A stretch of 64,000 bases of DNA from a bacterium (GCA_021372575.1 JAJFUE010000086.1:1-64000); one strand, 5' to 3'; shown: positions 10,096-18,250, counted from the stretch's first letter. Numbers and translations are program-made. Notes: generated by a model not told the origin, from the letters alone.

Positions 10096-10258
10096 TCACG
10101 AAAGTCGCGAAAGAAGACACGAAAGGCCACGAAAAAACAAAAACCCGTTCTTGTCGCGGAGACGCAGAGTTTGGCAGAGAAGCAGAGAATTTAGGAATGA
10201 ACCTCCTGTTTCTCTTTTTTGTGAGCTTTCGTGCATATTTCGTGAATTTCGTGTTTGC
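10096..10258. repeat. Mirrored ACGAAAG / CGCAGAG tandem repeats
   Basis: This lies in the 358-base divergent spacer 9971-10328. Degenerate ACGAAAG units on the left (from about 10096) are mirrored by CTTTCGTG/TTTCGTGAA units on the right (ending about 10258). In the middle is a GACGCAGAG/GAAGCAGAG period-7 to 8 patch. The arms could pair as a long imperfect hairpin. I see no gene here. Confidence 0.6.
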
Positions 10259-10328
10259 ATTGCTGTTTTTGGGCTACTTTCCCTTTATTCCGGCGCGCGA
10301 CGATATACAATGTCCCGCGGAGTGCATC

Positions 10329-11468
10329 ATGGCCGACGAACAGACAGCGCCCGAATCGATCGACGAACCGCCGCGCGACATCAACGTCGCGCTCGACGTG
10401 CGCACGTGGGGCATGAGCGGCTTGGGCACGTATCTGGCCGAGTTGCTCGCGGCAATGGCGCGCATCAACGCCCCGATTTCGTGGACGATGGTCGGCCCGT
10501 CCGAAATTCGCGAAATGCTCCCGGCCGGCATCGAGCCCGCGCGCTGGATCGAGCTGCGCACGCCGATCTATGAGCCCGGGCCGACGTTCAGCTATCCCAG
10601 AATCAAACCCTTCGACGTGTGGCACTACCCGCATTACAACCTACCGCTGGGCTGGTCGCGCCGCTGCGTCGTAAATGTGTTTGACCTTTTTCATCGCCGA
10701 TACGGCTCGTGGGCCAAACGCCGCTACCAGGGCCTGTTTCTCAAGCGGCTGCGCTGGAGCCGCGCAACGATCGTGACCTCGTGTGAAAAGACTCGCCAGG
10801 AATTGATCGAGGAATGGCGCATCAAGGCCGGGCGCATCGTGAAGGTCGATCTCGGGCCGGGGCGCCGCCCGCCGGCGGCAAGGGTCGCCCCCGCCGAGGT
10901 CGCGACGCTTGCCGGGACGCCGATCCGGCCGCCGTGGCTGCTGTCGCTCGGCATCGACCAGCGCCACAAGAATTTTGATTTCGTGCTCTCGGCGCTGAGC
11001 CTGTATTACCAGCGCCGGCCCGACGCGCCGCCGTATGTGTGGTCGGGGCTCAGCCCCGAGCAGTTCGATCGTCGTGTGCGCAAAATGCCGGCCTGGCTGC
11101 GCGACCGCGTGGCGCTCGAGGAATACGACAGCCCCGAGCGCATGGAAGAGCTCCTTGCCGGCGCGGCCGGACTTGTCTTTCCTTCGCTCGACGAGGGGTT
11201 CGGCCTGCCGCCTCTCGAGGCGATGTCCCGCGGCGTGCCGGTCCTGTGCTCGCGCCGCGAGCCGATGACGACGATCCTCGGCGACGCGCCGCTTTACTTC
11301 GAGCCCACCGAATCCGCGAGCCTGTGGCGCGTGCTCGATCACCTGCTCGACTCGCCGAGCATCCGCCAGGAAGTCGTGCGCCGCGGCCGCGCGCAGGCTG
11401 CCCGTTACGACTGGGACGCCACCGCCCGCGAGATGATTTCCATCTATCAATCGGTATCATCGCGGTAA
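10329..11468 (+). CDS. Glycosyltransferase family 4 (GT-B) protein
   Basis: This 379-residue protein has the GT-B fold. The C-terminal half carries the GT4 signature FPSLDEGFGLPPLEAMSRG followed by VPVLCS, in which the E-x7-E pair contacts the nucleotide-sugar. The N-terminal half (ALDVRTWGMSGLGTYLAEL) is typical of mannosyl/rhamnosyl transferases of O-antigen or exopolysaccharide synthesis. The start ATG 10329 follows GCGGAG at about 8 bases and makes a protein of usual length; the frame stays open far upstream only because it runs antisense to fmt. Acceptor and sugar donor cannot be told from the sequence. It stands alone, without an adjacent polysaccharide cluster. Confidence 0.85.
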   Translation: MADEQTAPESIDEPPRDINVALDVRTWGMSGLGTYLAELLAAMARINAPISWTMVGPSEIREMLPAGIEPARWIELRTPIYEPGPTFSYPRIKPFDVWHYPHYNLPLGWSRRCVVNVFDLFHRRYGSWAKRRYQGLFLKRLRWSRATIVTSCEKTRQELIEEWRIKAGRIVKVDLGPGRRPPAARVAPAEVATLAGTPIRPPWLLSLGIDQRHKNFDFVLSALSLYYQRRPDAPPYVWSGLSPEQFDRRVRKMPAWLRDRVALEEYDSPERMEELLAGAAGLVFPSLDEGFGLPPLEAMSRGVPVLCSRREPMTTILGDAPLYFEPTESASLWRVLDHLLDSPSIRQEVVRRGRAQAARYDWDATAREMISIYQSVSSR

Positions 11469-11479
11469 TCTGAGTTCTC

Positions 11480-11531
11480 CTCGTGCTCGTGCTCGTGCTC
11501 GTAATCGTAATCGTAATCGTAATCGTAATCG
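11480..11531. repeat. CTCGTG / CGTAAT hexamer tandem repeat (family A)
   Basis: Three CTCGTG units pass into five CGTAAT units, a period-6 array beginning 12 bases after the glycosyltransferase stop. The same transition recurs at 59117-59170 and, in opposite orientation, at 43317-43336 and 60272-60310. Confidence 0.75.
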
Positions 11532-11544
11532 AAAACCGCGCGAT

Positions 11545-11637
11545 AGCCAGTCCCTCGCTGACGCTCGGGCTACTGCATTGAATGCCGCGGTCGGCAGCCG
11601 CGGCTTGTCCATTCGCGGTTGAACCCGCAAGGGTTCA
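11545..11637. repeat. CCCTCGCTgACGCTCGGG repeat and two hairpins
   Basis: 11545-11576 is a copy of a repeat (family H: GTAGCCCGAGCGTAAGCGAG in reverse) also found at 32678-32705 and 60236-60262. Downstream are a GCCGCGG...CCGCGGC hairpin at about 11583-11604 and a perfect TGAACCC-gcaa-GGGTTCA hairpin at 11620-11637 with a GCAA tetraloop. The rest of the spacer to 11755 holds another CGTAAT-like stretch and no gene. Confidence 0.55.
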
Positions 11638-11755
11638 TGAGTAACTCGTGTTCGTAATCGAACCGACCGCCGATTCATCCCCAACTCCTTTCTTTTTCTT
11701 CGCCCGTTCCCCCATTCGTGATTCAATGAATCCAGAGATTGTTTGGAGGTGAACC

Positions 11756-12235
11756 ATGAACTGCTGCGAGCGGCGCGAACTCTGTGCGGGGGCTGTCCTG
11801 CTTCGGTTTGGCCTTGGCGCGTTGATGCTGGTCGCCAGTATTGGCAAGTTCACGATGCCCAAAGGGGCGATCCTGCTGCAGGTCAGACCCGAGTTCTATC
11901 AGGGCCTCGAAAAAATGTTCGGCAACACGTGGTTGCCGGAATTCATGTGGCGGCCGTTCGCGTACGCGATCCCGTGGGCCGAGGTCGCGCTCGGCATTTT
12001 GCTGGTATTGGGAATCGCGCGGTTTTATATCGCCGTGATCGGGGCGCTTTACATGCTGGGGCTTGCCCTCGGGATGATGGTTGCACAACAGATCGCGACC
12101 GTCGCCTACAACTACATGTATTTCGGCCTGTTTGTCGCCTGCGTGATCCTTTCGCGCTACGACTGCGTCTGTGTTGATGCAATTTTCTGTCGAAAATGCC
12201 GCCAAACTCAGGGCGAGACGAACCAAAACCTATAG
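11756..12235 (+). CDS. DoxX-like membrane protein
   Basis: This 159-residue protein has four predicted membrane helices (about 12-32, 64-88, 92-115, 118-136). It has the DoxX family pattern: R-x-x-x-G near the first helix, then KF in the loop, and PxAE/WAE before the second helix. DoxX proteins are small quinone-associated or terminal-oxidase-related membrane proteins of mostly uncertain role. Cysteines flank both ends (CC near residue 3, C-x-C and C-x2-C near the C-terminus), which is unusual and could bind metal. The start follows GGAGGTGA at 4 bases, a strong ribosome site. The TAG stop is part of the CCTATAGG repeat that follows. Confidence 0.75.
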   Translation: MNCCERRELCAGAVLLRFGLGALMLVASIGKFTMPKGAILLQVRPEFYQGLEKMFGNTWLPEFMWRPFAYAIPWAEVALGILLVLGIARFYIAVIGALYMLGLALGMMVAQQIATVAYNYMYFGLFVACVILSRYDCVCVDAIFCRKCRQTQGETNQNL

Positions 12236-12279
12236 GACCTATAAAACCTATAGGCCCCATAGGACTCATAGGCCCCATT
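12228..12279. repeat. CCTATAGG / CCCATAGG tandem repeat (family B) overlapping the DoxX stop
   Basis: Five degenerate units of about 10 bp (CCTATAGGA, CCCATAGGA and variants) begin inside the last codons of the DoxX gene and supply its TAG stop. Related arrays occur at 15220-15306, 27921-27962 and 56366-56400. Confidence 0.75.
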
Positions 12280-12296
12280 CCCCCGCGCCTCAAATC

Positions 12297-12356
12297 TTTT
12301 TCGTGTCTTTCGTCGTGGTTTTCGTGTATTCCGTGTGTTCTGTATTTCGAACGGAA
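12297..12356. repeat. TTTCGTGT / TTCCGTGT tandem repeat (family D)
   Basis: Degenerate 8-10 bp units of TTTCGTGTC/TTCCGTGTG fill the rest of the spacer up to the ispF ribosome site. The family is shared with 13626-13697 and 10096-10258. Confidence 0.6.
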
Positions 12357-12366
12357 GGACAGCATC

Positions 12367-12858
12367 ATGCAGGCTGACGCACCGTGGCGCGTGGGACAGG
12401 GCTTTGACGTGCATCAATTCGCCGAGGGGCGGCGCCTCATCCTTGGCGGCGTCACGATCGAGCATCCGCTCGGACTGGCCGGCCACAGCGACGCCGACGT
12501 GCTTGCCCACGCGATCACCGACGCCCTGCTGGGCGCGGGCCGCCTCGGCGACATCGGCCAGCACTTCCCCGACACCGACAAACAATGGAAAGACGCCGAC
12601 AGTCTCGAACTGCTGGCGTTCGTCACCGGCCTGCTCGAGGATCGCCATTTTGGAATCGTCAACGTCGATGCGACGGTGATCGCGCAAAAGCCGCGCCTGG
12701 CTTCCTATCTTCCCCAAATGGCCGAAAAGCTCGCCGCCGCGATGCGCATCGACCCCGACCGCGTGAATTTAAAAGCAACAACTACCGAACGCCTGGGCTT
12801 CACCGGAAGAGGCGAAGGCATCGCCGCCATGGCCACCGCGCTGATCGGAAAAGTGTAA
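12367..12858 (+). CDS. ispF: 2-C-methyl-D-erythritol 2,4-cyclodiphosphate synthase
   Basis: The 163-residue product catalyses the fifth step of the MEP isoprenoid pathway, cyclising CDP-methylerythritol 2-phosphate with release of CMP. Metal-binding residues appear in the N-terminal GFDVHQF motif (Asp and His) and in GHSDADVLAHAITDALLGA. The family motif with the flexible loop (DIGQHFPDTD) and the C-terminal TTTERLGFTGRGEGIAA are present. It is a stand-alone enzyme, not fused to IspD. ATG 12367 lies 8 bases after GAAGGA; the upstream open frame is repeat DNA. It is flanked by unrelated genes, so it is probably transcribed alone. Confidence 0.97.
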   Translation: MQADAPWRVGQGFDVHQFAEGRRLILGGVTIEHPLGLAGHSDADVLAHAITDALLGAGRLGDIGQHFPDTDKQWKDADSLELLAFVTGLLEDRHFGIVNVDATVIAQKPRLASYLPQMAEKLAAAMRIDPDRVNLKATTTERLGFTGRGEGIAAMATALIGKV

Positions 12859-12859
12859 C

Positions 12860-12884
12860 GTTCGTAGTCCCGCCTTCAGGCGGA
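12860..12884. repeat. GTAGTCCCGCCTTCAGGCGG palindromic repeat (family I)
   Basis: A short repeat with a CCGCCTtcAGGCGG palindrome starts immediately after the ispF stop. Copies in reverse orientation lie at 13601-13628 and 18196-18222. Its GGCGGAA end may act as the ribosome site of the next gene. Confidence 0.7.
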
Positions 12885-12889
12885 AATTA

Positions 12890-13582
12890 ATGAATAACCA
12901 GCGGCCATATATTATCCCCCTGATCGTATCAGCAGCCTCATCCGCGATCTCCTTTTTCATGCTGTTGGACTATGACATGACCTGGATTTACGAATCCAAT
13001 ACCGTGTTCGACATAATTTTTTTCCCACCAATGTTCTTATTCGTTTCTCTCATCGGCGCGGTCGTCAGTATTTATCGCGTCGCGCAAAGAAAAGAACGGA
13101 TTACGGTATGCTTCTCGTATCTTGTTGCTCTTGCCCTGTCGTGCATCGCATTCGAGGCGATCTATATTCGCGATGGGCAGTCGCAACTGGAAAACCAGCA
13201 AAAGATCGCATTGGAAAAGAACCTGAACGAGAACCCGGTCTCCCGGTACGGGGTCAGGATCAACGGCGAGAAAAAAAGTTTTATTCTTCTGTCGAGCTAC
13301 CGTTACGGATTCGGTATTTTCGTTTTGAATCGCGAAGGCAACATCGGCGCGAGCTATTATATTCCCACATACCGCGGCAACGATTCGGCGCACGTGAACA
13401 TGGGCAATTGCAAGGACAAAGACGAATACAATATGCTCATGGATGACACCCTTCAGTCGTGCGAAAAAAACATGCACCTCCTGATCACAGGAGAGAGAAG
13501 GTTCTATCACGACGATTCGTTCAAAGCCCAAGGCGTGATCAAGGATGCTCTGGCCCGGATCAAAGAGGGACTGAGGAAATAA
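12890..13582 (+). CDS. Hypothetical membrane protein, three N-terminal helices
   Basis: I do not recognise this 230-residue protein. Hydrophobic segments at about 7-27, 42-63 and 73-93 form an N-terminal membrane domain. They are followed by a soluble domain of about 135 residues rich in N, K and Y, with three cysteines (C176, C195 and neighbours) and a C-terminal helix. GC content is clearly lower than in ispF and murD, suggesting a later acquisition. It lies alone between two repeat-filled spacers. The ATG is close behind the GGCGGAA end of a repeat copy. No enzymatic motif is visible. Confidence 0.7.
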   Translation: MNNQRPYIIPLIVSAASSAISFFMLLDYDMTWIYESNTVFDIIFFPPMFLFVSLIGAVVSIYRVAQRKERITVCFSYLVALALSCIAFEAIYIRDGQSQLENQQKIALEKNLNENPVSRYGVRINGEKKSFILLSSYRYGFGIFVLNREGNIGASYYIPTYRGNDSAHVNMGNCKDKDEYNMLMDDTLQSCEKNMHLLITGERRFYHDDSFKAQGVIKDALARIKEGLRK

Positions 13583-13600
13583 GAACCCCCGCAGCGAAGT

Positions 13601-13697
13601 AGTTCCGCCTGAAGGCGGGACTACGAACCACGGAATACACGGACTACACGGAAATGAATCCCTGTGTTTTTCCGCGTGGTCCGTGTATTCCGTGGTT
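13601..13697. repeat. Family I copy followed by a 26-bp mirrored CACGG repeat hairpin
   Basis: A family I copy (13601-13628) runs into two inverted arms, 13626-13651 and 13672-13697. The arms are built of ACACGGA units, match at 24 of 26 positions and are separated by 20 bases. As RNA this would be a very stable stem between the hypothetical gene and murD; it lacks a T-run, so it is not a typical terminator. Confidence 0.75.
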
Positions 13698-13774
13698 TAA
13701 ACATCAAAAATTTACGGAATCTCCAAACCTGCCGCGCTACAGTGGTGGTCAGTTTTGGCGTGGGGTATGCGACG

Positions 13775-15190
13775 ATGGCACAGCATTCGGTTCCCGAAAA
13801 CTTGTCCGGCGAAGCCTTTCTTCAGTATCAACATTACGCGGTGATCGGCGCGGGCCTGAGCGGCCACTCCGCCTCGAAGCTGCTTGTGAGCTTCGGCAAG
13901 ACCGTCACGCTGTACGACGACATGGCCGATCCGGCGAACGAAACGTTCGCGCCGTTGCGCGAGCTCGGCGTCCAACTGCGGTTCGGCAAGGACCAGCCAC
14001 TCGCCGAGGATATCCAGGCCGTCGTCACCTCGCCCGCGATCGCCGAGCATCATCCGCTGCACGAGGCCGCGCGCAAACGCGGCATCCCGATCCGCGGCGA
14101 ACTCGAGCTGGGTTATATCTGCTCGCCGGGCGCGCGGTTTGCGGCGATCACCGGCACCAACGGCAAGACGACCGTCACGATGCTGATGCAAAAAATCCTC
14201 GCCGACGCCGGCCTTGACTCGGTCGCCGCGGGCAACATCGGCCTGCCGGTCGCGCAGGTCGCGCTCGAGCGCGGGCCGGGGAGCGCGGGGCTGGCCAAGG
14301 TCGCGTTCGCGTGCGAGGTCAGCAGCTTCCAGCTCGAAACGATCGAGAAATTCTGCCCCGAAGTCGCGATCATCCTGAACGTCACGCCCGACCACCTCGA
14401 CCGGCACGGGACAATGGACGATTACGCGGCATTAAAAGGGCGTGTGACCGAAAACCAGGGCCCGCGCGAGACGCTCGTCATCAACCAGGACGACCCGTAT
14501 TGCCTAGCGATCGGCGCAAGATCCAAGGCGCGCGTGCGGCGTTTCTCGCTCGAGCGGCCGGTCGATGACGGCGCGTGGCTCGACGGCGACCTGATCATGC
14601 TCAAGAGCGCCGGCTCCAAGCCGCACGTCCTGATGCCGATGAGCGACTTGAAGCTCATCGGCCTGCACAACGTCGCCAACGCGATGGCCGCCGCCTGCGC
14701 CGCCGACGCGATGGGCATCCCGCGCAAGAAGATCGCGCAGACGCTCAGCGAATTCGGCGCGGCGCCGCACCGGCTCGAGCTCGTCGCCACAATTAACGGC
14801 GTCGCGTACGTGAACGACTCCAAAGGCACGAACCTCGGCGCGGTCGAGCGCGCGCTCGAATGCTTTAACGGGGCGATTCACCTGATCGCCGGCGGCCGCG
14901 ACAAGGCCAGCCCGTTCGAGACGATGATCCCCAAGCTCAAGGAACGCGTCAAAGCGGCATACCTGATCGGCGAGGCCGCCGTGCCGATGGAGCGCGCATG
15001 GGCCGGCACGATCGAGTGCATCCAGTGCGGCACGATGGACCGCGCGCTTGAGGAAGCGACGAAGCGGGCGAGCGAGGGCGAAGTGATCCTGCTGTCGCCC
15101 GGCTGCGCCAGCTTCGACCAGTTCAAAAGCTACGCCCACCGCGGCGAAGTGTTCCGCGCGTGGGTCCGCAACCGCGAAGCCTCGCAATAG
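13775..15190 (+). CDS. murD: UDP-N-acetylmuramoylalanine--D-glutamate ligase
   Basis: This 471-residue ligase adds D-glutamate to UDP-MurNAc-L-alanine in cytoplasmic peptidoglycan precursor synthesis. Domain 1 is a Rossmann fold (AVIGAGLSGHSASKLL, about 22-37). The ATP-binding P-loop GTNGKTT is at 127-133, followed by GNIGLP, EVSSFQLE and NVTPDHLDRH. The C-terminal ligase domain has PHRLE, NDSKGTN and IAGGRDK, all diagnostic of MurD. I chose ATG 13775 by homology to the family N-terminus; the upstream open frame is repeat DNA. No other mur gene adjoins it, so it lies outside the usual dcw cluster, at least on this side. Confidence 0.96.
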   Translation: MAQHSVPENLSGEAFLQYQHYAVIGAGLSGHSASKLLVSFGKTVTLYDDMADPANETFAPLRELGVQLRFGKDQPLAEDIQAVVTSPAIAEHHPLHEAARKRGIPIRGELELGYICSPGARFAAITGTNGKTTVTMLMQKILADAGLDSVAAGNIGLPVAQVALERGPGSAGLAKVAFACEVSSFQLETIEKFCPEVAIILNVTPDHLDRHGTMDDYAALKGRVTENQGPRETLVINQDDPYCLAIGARSKARVRRFSLERPVDDGAWLDGDLIMLKSAGSKPHVLMPMSDLKLIGLHNVANAMAAACAADAMGIPRKKIAQTLSEFGAAPHRLELVATINGVAYVNDSKGTNLGAVERALECFNGAIHLIAGGRDKASPFETMIPKLKERVKAAYLIGEAAVPMERAWAGTIECIQCGTMDRALEEATKRASEGEVILLSPGCASFDQFKSYAHRGEVFRAWVRNREASQ

Positions 15191-15219
15191 CGTTTTATTT
15201 ACCCCTTTTCATGACTCCG

Positions 15220-15306
15220 ATAGCTCCCGTCAATCCCGTAGGTCCCATAAGGTCCTATAAGGTCCCAAAAGGTCCCATAGGTCCCATAAGTCCCATAGGT
15301 CCCATT
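15220..15306. repeat. GGTCCCATAA tandem repeat (family B)
   Basis: About eight degenerate copies of GGTCCCATA(A), period 9-10, fill the spacer between murD and the blaI-type promoter. They end in CATTCCCGC, as does the array at 12228-12279 (CATTCCCCCGC). Confidence 0.75.
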
Positions 15307-15317
15307 CCCGCACGAAC

Positions 15318-15379
15318 TGTTGGTCATCCAACACTTTGCCCTTGACGCGCCTTCTTAAAGTGTGGCATTACCAACACTT
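15318..15379 (+). promoter_or_regulatory. Promoter and two palindromes upstream of the BlaI-type repressor
   Basis: A perfect palindrome TGTTGG-tcat-CCAACA lies at 15318-15333, and a second imperfect one, AAGTGTGG-catta-CCAACACTT, at 15358-15379. Both contain CCAACACTTT/A. A -35-like TTGACG (15342-15347) sits between them, so a repressor on the second site would cover the -10 region. They are good candidates for the operator of the adjacent BlaI-family gene, which typically autoregulates. Confidence 0.6.
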
Positions 15380-15402
15380 AGCTGGTTCCCAAGGAGGCGA
15401 TC

Positions 15403-15786
15403 ATGGCGTTGTTTACCGCGGGCGAGCTGGAGGTCATGCAGGTCCTGTGGGACCACGGCGCGCTCAGCCCGCCCCAGATGCAGGAGCGATTCCCGCGCCC
15501 GATCCATAACGCGACGCTGCGCTCGATGCTGCTCGTGCTGCTCGAAAAGGGGCACGTCACGCGTCACAAGATCGGGCGCGCATACGTCTATGAGGCGCGG
15601 ACGCCGCAGCAGAACACGCTCAAGAAAATGGTGCGCCGTATCACCGACGTCTTTTGCGGCGGATCGCCGACGGCGCTCATTGCGCAGATCATTCAATCGG
15701 AAAAACTCTCGGCCGATGACATCAAGGAGCTGCAGCGCGTTTTGAAGCAAACCGGCCCTTCGACACGGAAAGGAAACCGCCGATGA
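15403..15786 (+). CDS. BlaI/MecI-family transcriptional repressor
   Basis: This 127-residue winged-helix protein matches the penicillinase repressor family. It has an N-terminal wHTH (LTAGELEVMQVLW-like start, then the recognition helix region HNATLRSMLLVLLEKGHVTRHK) and a C-terminal dimerisation helix pair. In BlaI/MecI, cleavage between N- and C-domains by a BlaR1-type protease relieves repression. An ideal AAGGAGG lies 6 bases before ATG 15403. Its stop overlaps the start of the M56 peptidase by 4 bases, the normal two-gene arrangement. The target genes beyond this operon are unknown; no beta-lactamase gene is adjacent. Confidence 0.9.
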   Translation: MALFTAGELEVMQVLWDHGALSPPQMQERFPRPIHNATLRSMLLVLLEKGHVTRHKIGRAYVYEARTPQQNTLKKMVRRITDVFCGGSPTALIAQIIQSEKLSADDIKELQRVLKQTGPSTRKGNRR

Positions 15787-18068
15787 TTCAGAATGCGCTG
15801 GAAACACTGACCGGAATGAACCCCGCGATCGCGATGCTCGTAAAAATGTCGCTCGTGCTGGCCGCGGGCTGGTCGCTGCATTTCGCACTGGCGAAAAGCA
15901 ACCCGCGCTGGCGCGTTCTGGCCTGGCGTGGCGTCGCGGCAGGAATGTTTCTCGCGCTCGCGAGCCTGATCCTGCCGTCGATCGAGTGGCCGGTCAAAGT
16001 CGGATCCGAACAGGGAATTGAGGTTGCGCGGACGGTATATCGTGCGCCATCGGCGAACCATGCGCGACCGGCCGTTGCGGTGTCGGCGCCTTCCGCGCAA
16101 AACCAACACCCTCATTTCGCCGAGCTTTATGCGGCGGCAAAAGCGCGCCCGGGGGCCATCGCCCTGGTTGTTTGGGCCATCGTCGCGGTGATCCTGATGA
16201 ACCGCTATCGCATCGGCGTTCGCAATGTGAAGCGATTGTTGAAGAAGTCGCGTGCGGCGGAGCGGGACCTTAGCGATGTGTTTTGCGCGGTCGCGGAGCG
16301 TCTGGGCGTTGCCGGGCGCGCGGGCCTGCGCGTGTCGAGCGCGATCGGTTCGCCGATGGTCTGCGGTCTGCGCCGGCCGATCATCGTGATTCCGGAGCGG
16401 ATGACGCAACGCGACTACGCGGCCGAGTTGCCGGCGATCTTCACGCACGAGCTGGCGCACGTGGGCGGGCACGATATCTTCTGGATGAATTTCATCGAGA
16501 TCATGGGGATCGCGATGTGGTTTCACCCGCTGGCGTGGCGGATGCACAACGCACACGCAGCGGCATGCGAAACAATCTGTGACAGCCTCGCCGCCAACGA
16601 GATCGGCGACCCGGCGGTTTACTCGCGGACGCTCGCGCGCATCGCGCTGGAACTGATCGATCGCCAGCCGGCGTATGGCATTCCGATGGCCATGCCGCAG
16701 ATCAGAAAACGGCTGGCCGCGATCGGAACCGGCATCAACGCCGCGCCATTAAAACGCGGCCTCGTGCGCACGATCGCTCTTTGCGCGCTCGCGCTGCTGA
16801 TGCCGTTCGTGCTCCTGCGGCCCGTGCAGGCGGAACCCAAATCCGCACCGTCAAACCCCACGCCGAAGCCGCATCACGACAAGTTGATCACCGAAAAAGA
16901 CATCGTGACCAGGAAAGAGATCAGGTACGTCGATAGCGGCGACGGAAAAGTGTTCTTCCTGACCTACGCGGCCGCCGACGAGATGGCGGACACGATCTAC
17001 GCGGCCCTCGGCGTACCCGAGCAACAGATCCGCCTCAAAGGCTTCTGGCTCGCGCGCGGAGACAAGCGCGCGTTTCACGATGTCTCGATACGAATGAAAA
17101 CGATTCGCGGCGAAAACGTCGAAGTCGAGATTGCCAAGGGCGAGACGAGCGTCTCCGCCACGCTCAAGAATGACGAGGAGACGGATCTTCTGGGCTATCG
17201 ATTCAAGGTTGCGTCGATGCGCTCCTGCGAAAAAAAGGAACGGGCATTCGTCATCGTTCGCGATTTGGCCGCGCCGCAACAAACGGGCCCCCATGACGGG
17301 CTCGAAATCACGCCGGTCGTCGATCTCAACGCGCTGGCCGTGATCACGCCGCGGCCGGAGGAATATGAAACGATCAAGAACCTGATCGTCGAAAACGACC
17401 ACGTCAAAAAGCTGTTCCTGGTCGAAATGATGCTGATCGACGCCGGCAGCGCCGAAAAAAACAAGAGCGGCATCTTCTCGCTGTTTAACCGGTCAAGCAG
17501 CGCAAAGGCGATCGACTTGCCGGGCGAGCTCGGATTGCCGAAGAATCAGATCGAGTTGGAGGACACGCAGGGCAACATTGTTAAGTCGGATCGTGTCACA
17601 CAGCAATTGACCCCGGAACAGTTGGCGAAACTCAAACAGCTTTTCCCCGAGCACACAAATGGCGATCCAACCCACTCGGGCCGGGTCTATGCGGCGCCAA
17701 AGCTGTCGGTCATCGACGGGAACGATTCGGAATTCATAATTCAGCAGACGACCGACCGGAAATCGGACGCTTACGCGTTCAAGGTCTTCTTCAACATCAC
17801 CATGGACAAGAACGGAAATTTCGTCGTTCAAAAGATGGTGATCTCGGAGGATAAGGGCAAGGACAGGAAACAGAGCGAGCTCAACATGACGCTGCCGCGC
17901 GATCGCTCGCTGCTCGTGAACCTGCCGCTCAATTCGGACAAATACATGGTCGTCACCGTCAAGTGGATCAATGAGCAGGACTACAGGGAACAGACGAACC
18001 CGCAGTTGATTCAGGCACAGGAGAAGTCCAAATCCGACCGGATGCAGAAACTGGAATCGCATCCATAA
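15783..18068 (+). CDS. M56-family (BlaR1-like) membrane metallopeptidase with secretin-like C-terminal region
   Basis: The 761-residue protein starts with membrane helices at about 15-36, 47-66 and 123-140, and a zinc-protease domain with HELAH at 222-226, then a fourth helix near 320-345. This is the M56/BlaR1 layout: signal received outside, zinc protease inside, cleaving the partner repressor. The extracytoplasmic part is not a penicillin-binding domain. Instead residues about 370-755 form an unknown sensor whose latter half (VEMMLIDAGS, then APKLSVIDGNDSEF, FNITMDKNG and a final VTVKWI strand) resembles the beta-domain of type II/III secretins; this resemblance is by eye only. Four-base overlap with the repressor gene implies translational coupling. 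Confidence 0.85.
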   Translation: MIQNALETLTGMNPAIAMLVKMSLVLAAGWSLHFALAKSNPRWRVLAWRGVAAGMFLALASLILPSIEWPVKVGSEQGIEVARTVYRAPSANHARPAVAVSAPSAQNQHPHFAELYAAAKARPGAIALVVWAIVAVILMNRYRIGVRNVKRLLKKSRAAERDLSDVFCAVAERLGVAGRAGLRVSSAIGSPMVCGLRRPIIVIPERMTQRDYAAELPAIFTHELAHVGGHDIFWMNFIEIMGIAMWFHPLAWRMHNAHAAACETICDSLAANEIGDPAVYSRTLARIALELIDRQPAYGIPMAMPQIRKRLAAIGTGINAAPLKRGLVRTIALCALALLMPFVLLRPVQAEPKSAPSNPTPKPHHDKLITEKDIVTRKEIRYVDSGDGKVFFLTYAAADEMADTIYAALGVPEQQIRLKGFWLARGDKRAFHDVSIRMKTIRGENVEVEIAKGETSVSATLKNDEETDLLGYRFKVASMRSCEKKERAFVIVRDLAAPQQTGPHDGLEITPVVDLNALAVITPRPEEYETIKNLIVENDHVKKLFLVEMMLIDAGSAEKNKSGIFSLFNRSSSAKAIDLPGELGLPKNQIELEDTQGNIVKSDRVTQQLTPEQLAKLKQLFPEHTNGDPTHSGRVYAAPKLSVIDGNDSEFIIQQTTDRKSDAYAFKVFFNITMDKNGNFVVQKMVISEDKGKDRKQSELNMTLPRDRSLLVNLPLNSDKYMVVTVKWINEQDYREQTNPQLIQAQEKSKSDRMQKLESHP

Positions 18069-18100
18069 ACTTGGCGATTCGGCGAACGAATTTCTTAAAA

Positions 18101-18222
18101 ACAGGAGGAAACGGAGGCAACAGAGAATTTCATGAACTCTGTTTTCTTGGTTTCCTCAGTTTCCTCCTGTTCAAAAATGATATGTGTGAATCCCGATTCC
18201 GCCTGAAGGCGGGACTACGAAC
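18101..18222. repeat. Mirrored GGAGGAAAC repeat and a family I copy
   Basis: Units of GGAGGAAACnGAGG on the left (18101-18126) are mirrored on the right (18138-18172, with one extra unit), giving a long imperfect hairpin. A family I palindrome copy follows at 18196-18222. No gene is visible between the M56 gene and the terminator at 18223. Confidence 0.65.
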
Positions 18223-18250
18223 GAAAAACGCCGGCCTTGCGGGCCGGCGT
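18223..18250 (-). terminator. Rho-independent terminator of the acyl-CoA synthetase gene
   Basis: On the minus strand a 9-bp stem ACGCCGGCC/GGCCGGCGT with a 5-base loop is followed by TTTTTCGTT. It lies 28 bases after the synthetase stop. On the plus strand the stem is followed by CTTTC, so weak two-way action is possible. Confidence 0.75.

Noticed and set aside
10329-10640. Longer start of the glycosyltransferase at 9654
   Set aside because: The extra 225 codons run antisense to fmt and through repeat DNA; the GT4 domain begins after ATG 10329.
11480-11531. CRISPR array
   Set aside because: Units are only 6 bases with no spacers between them, and no cas gene is present.
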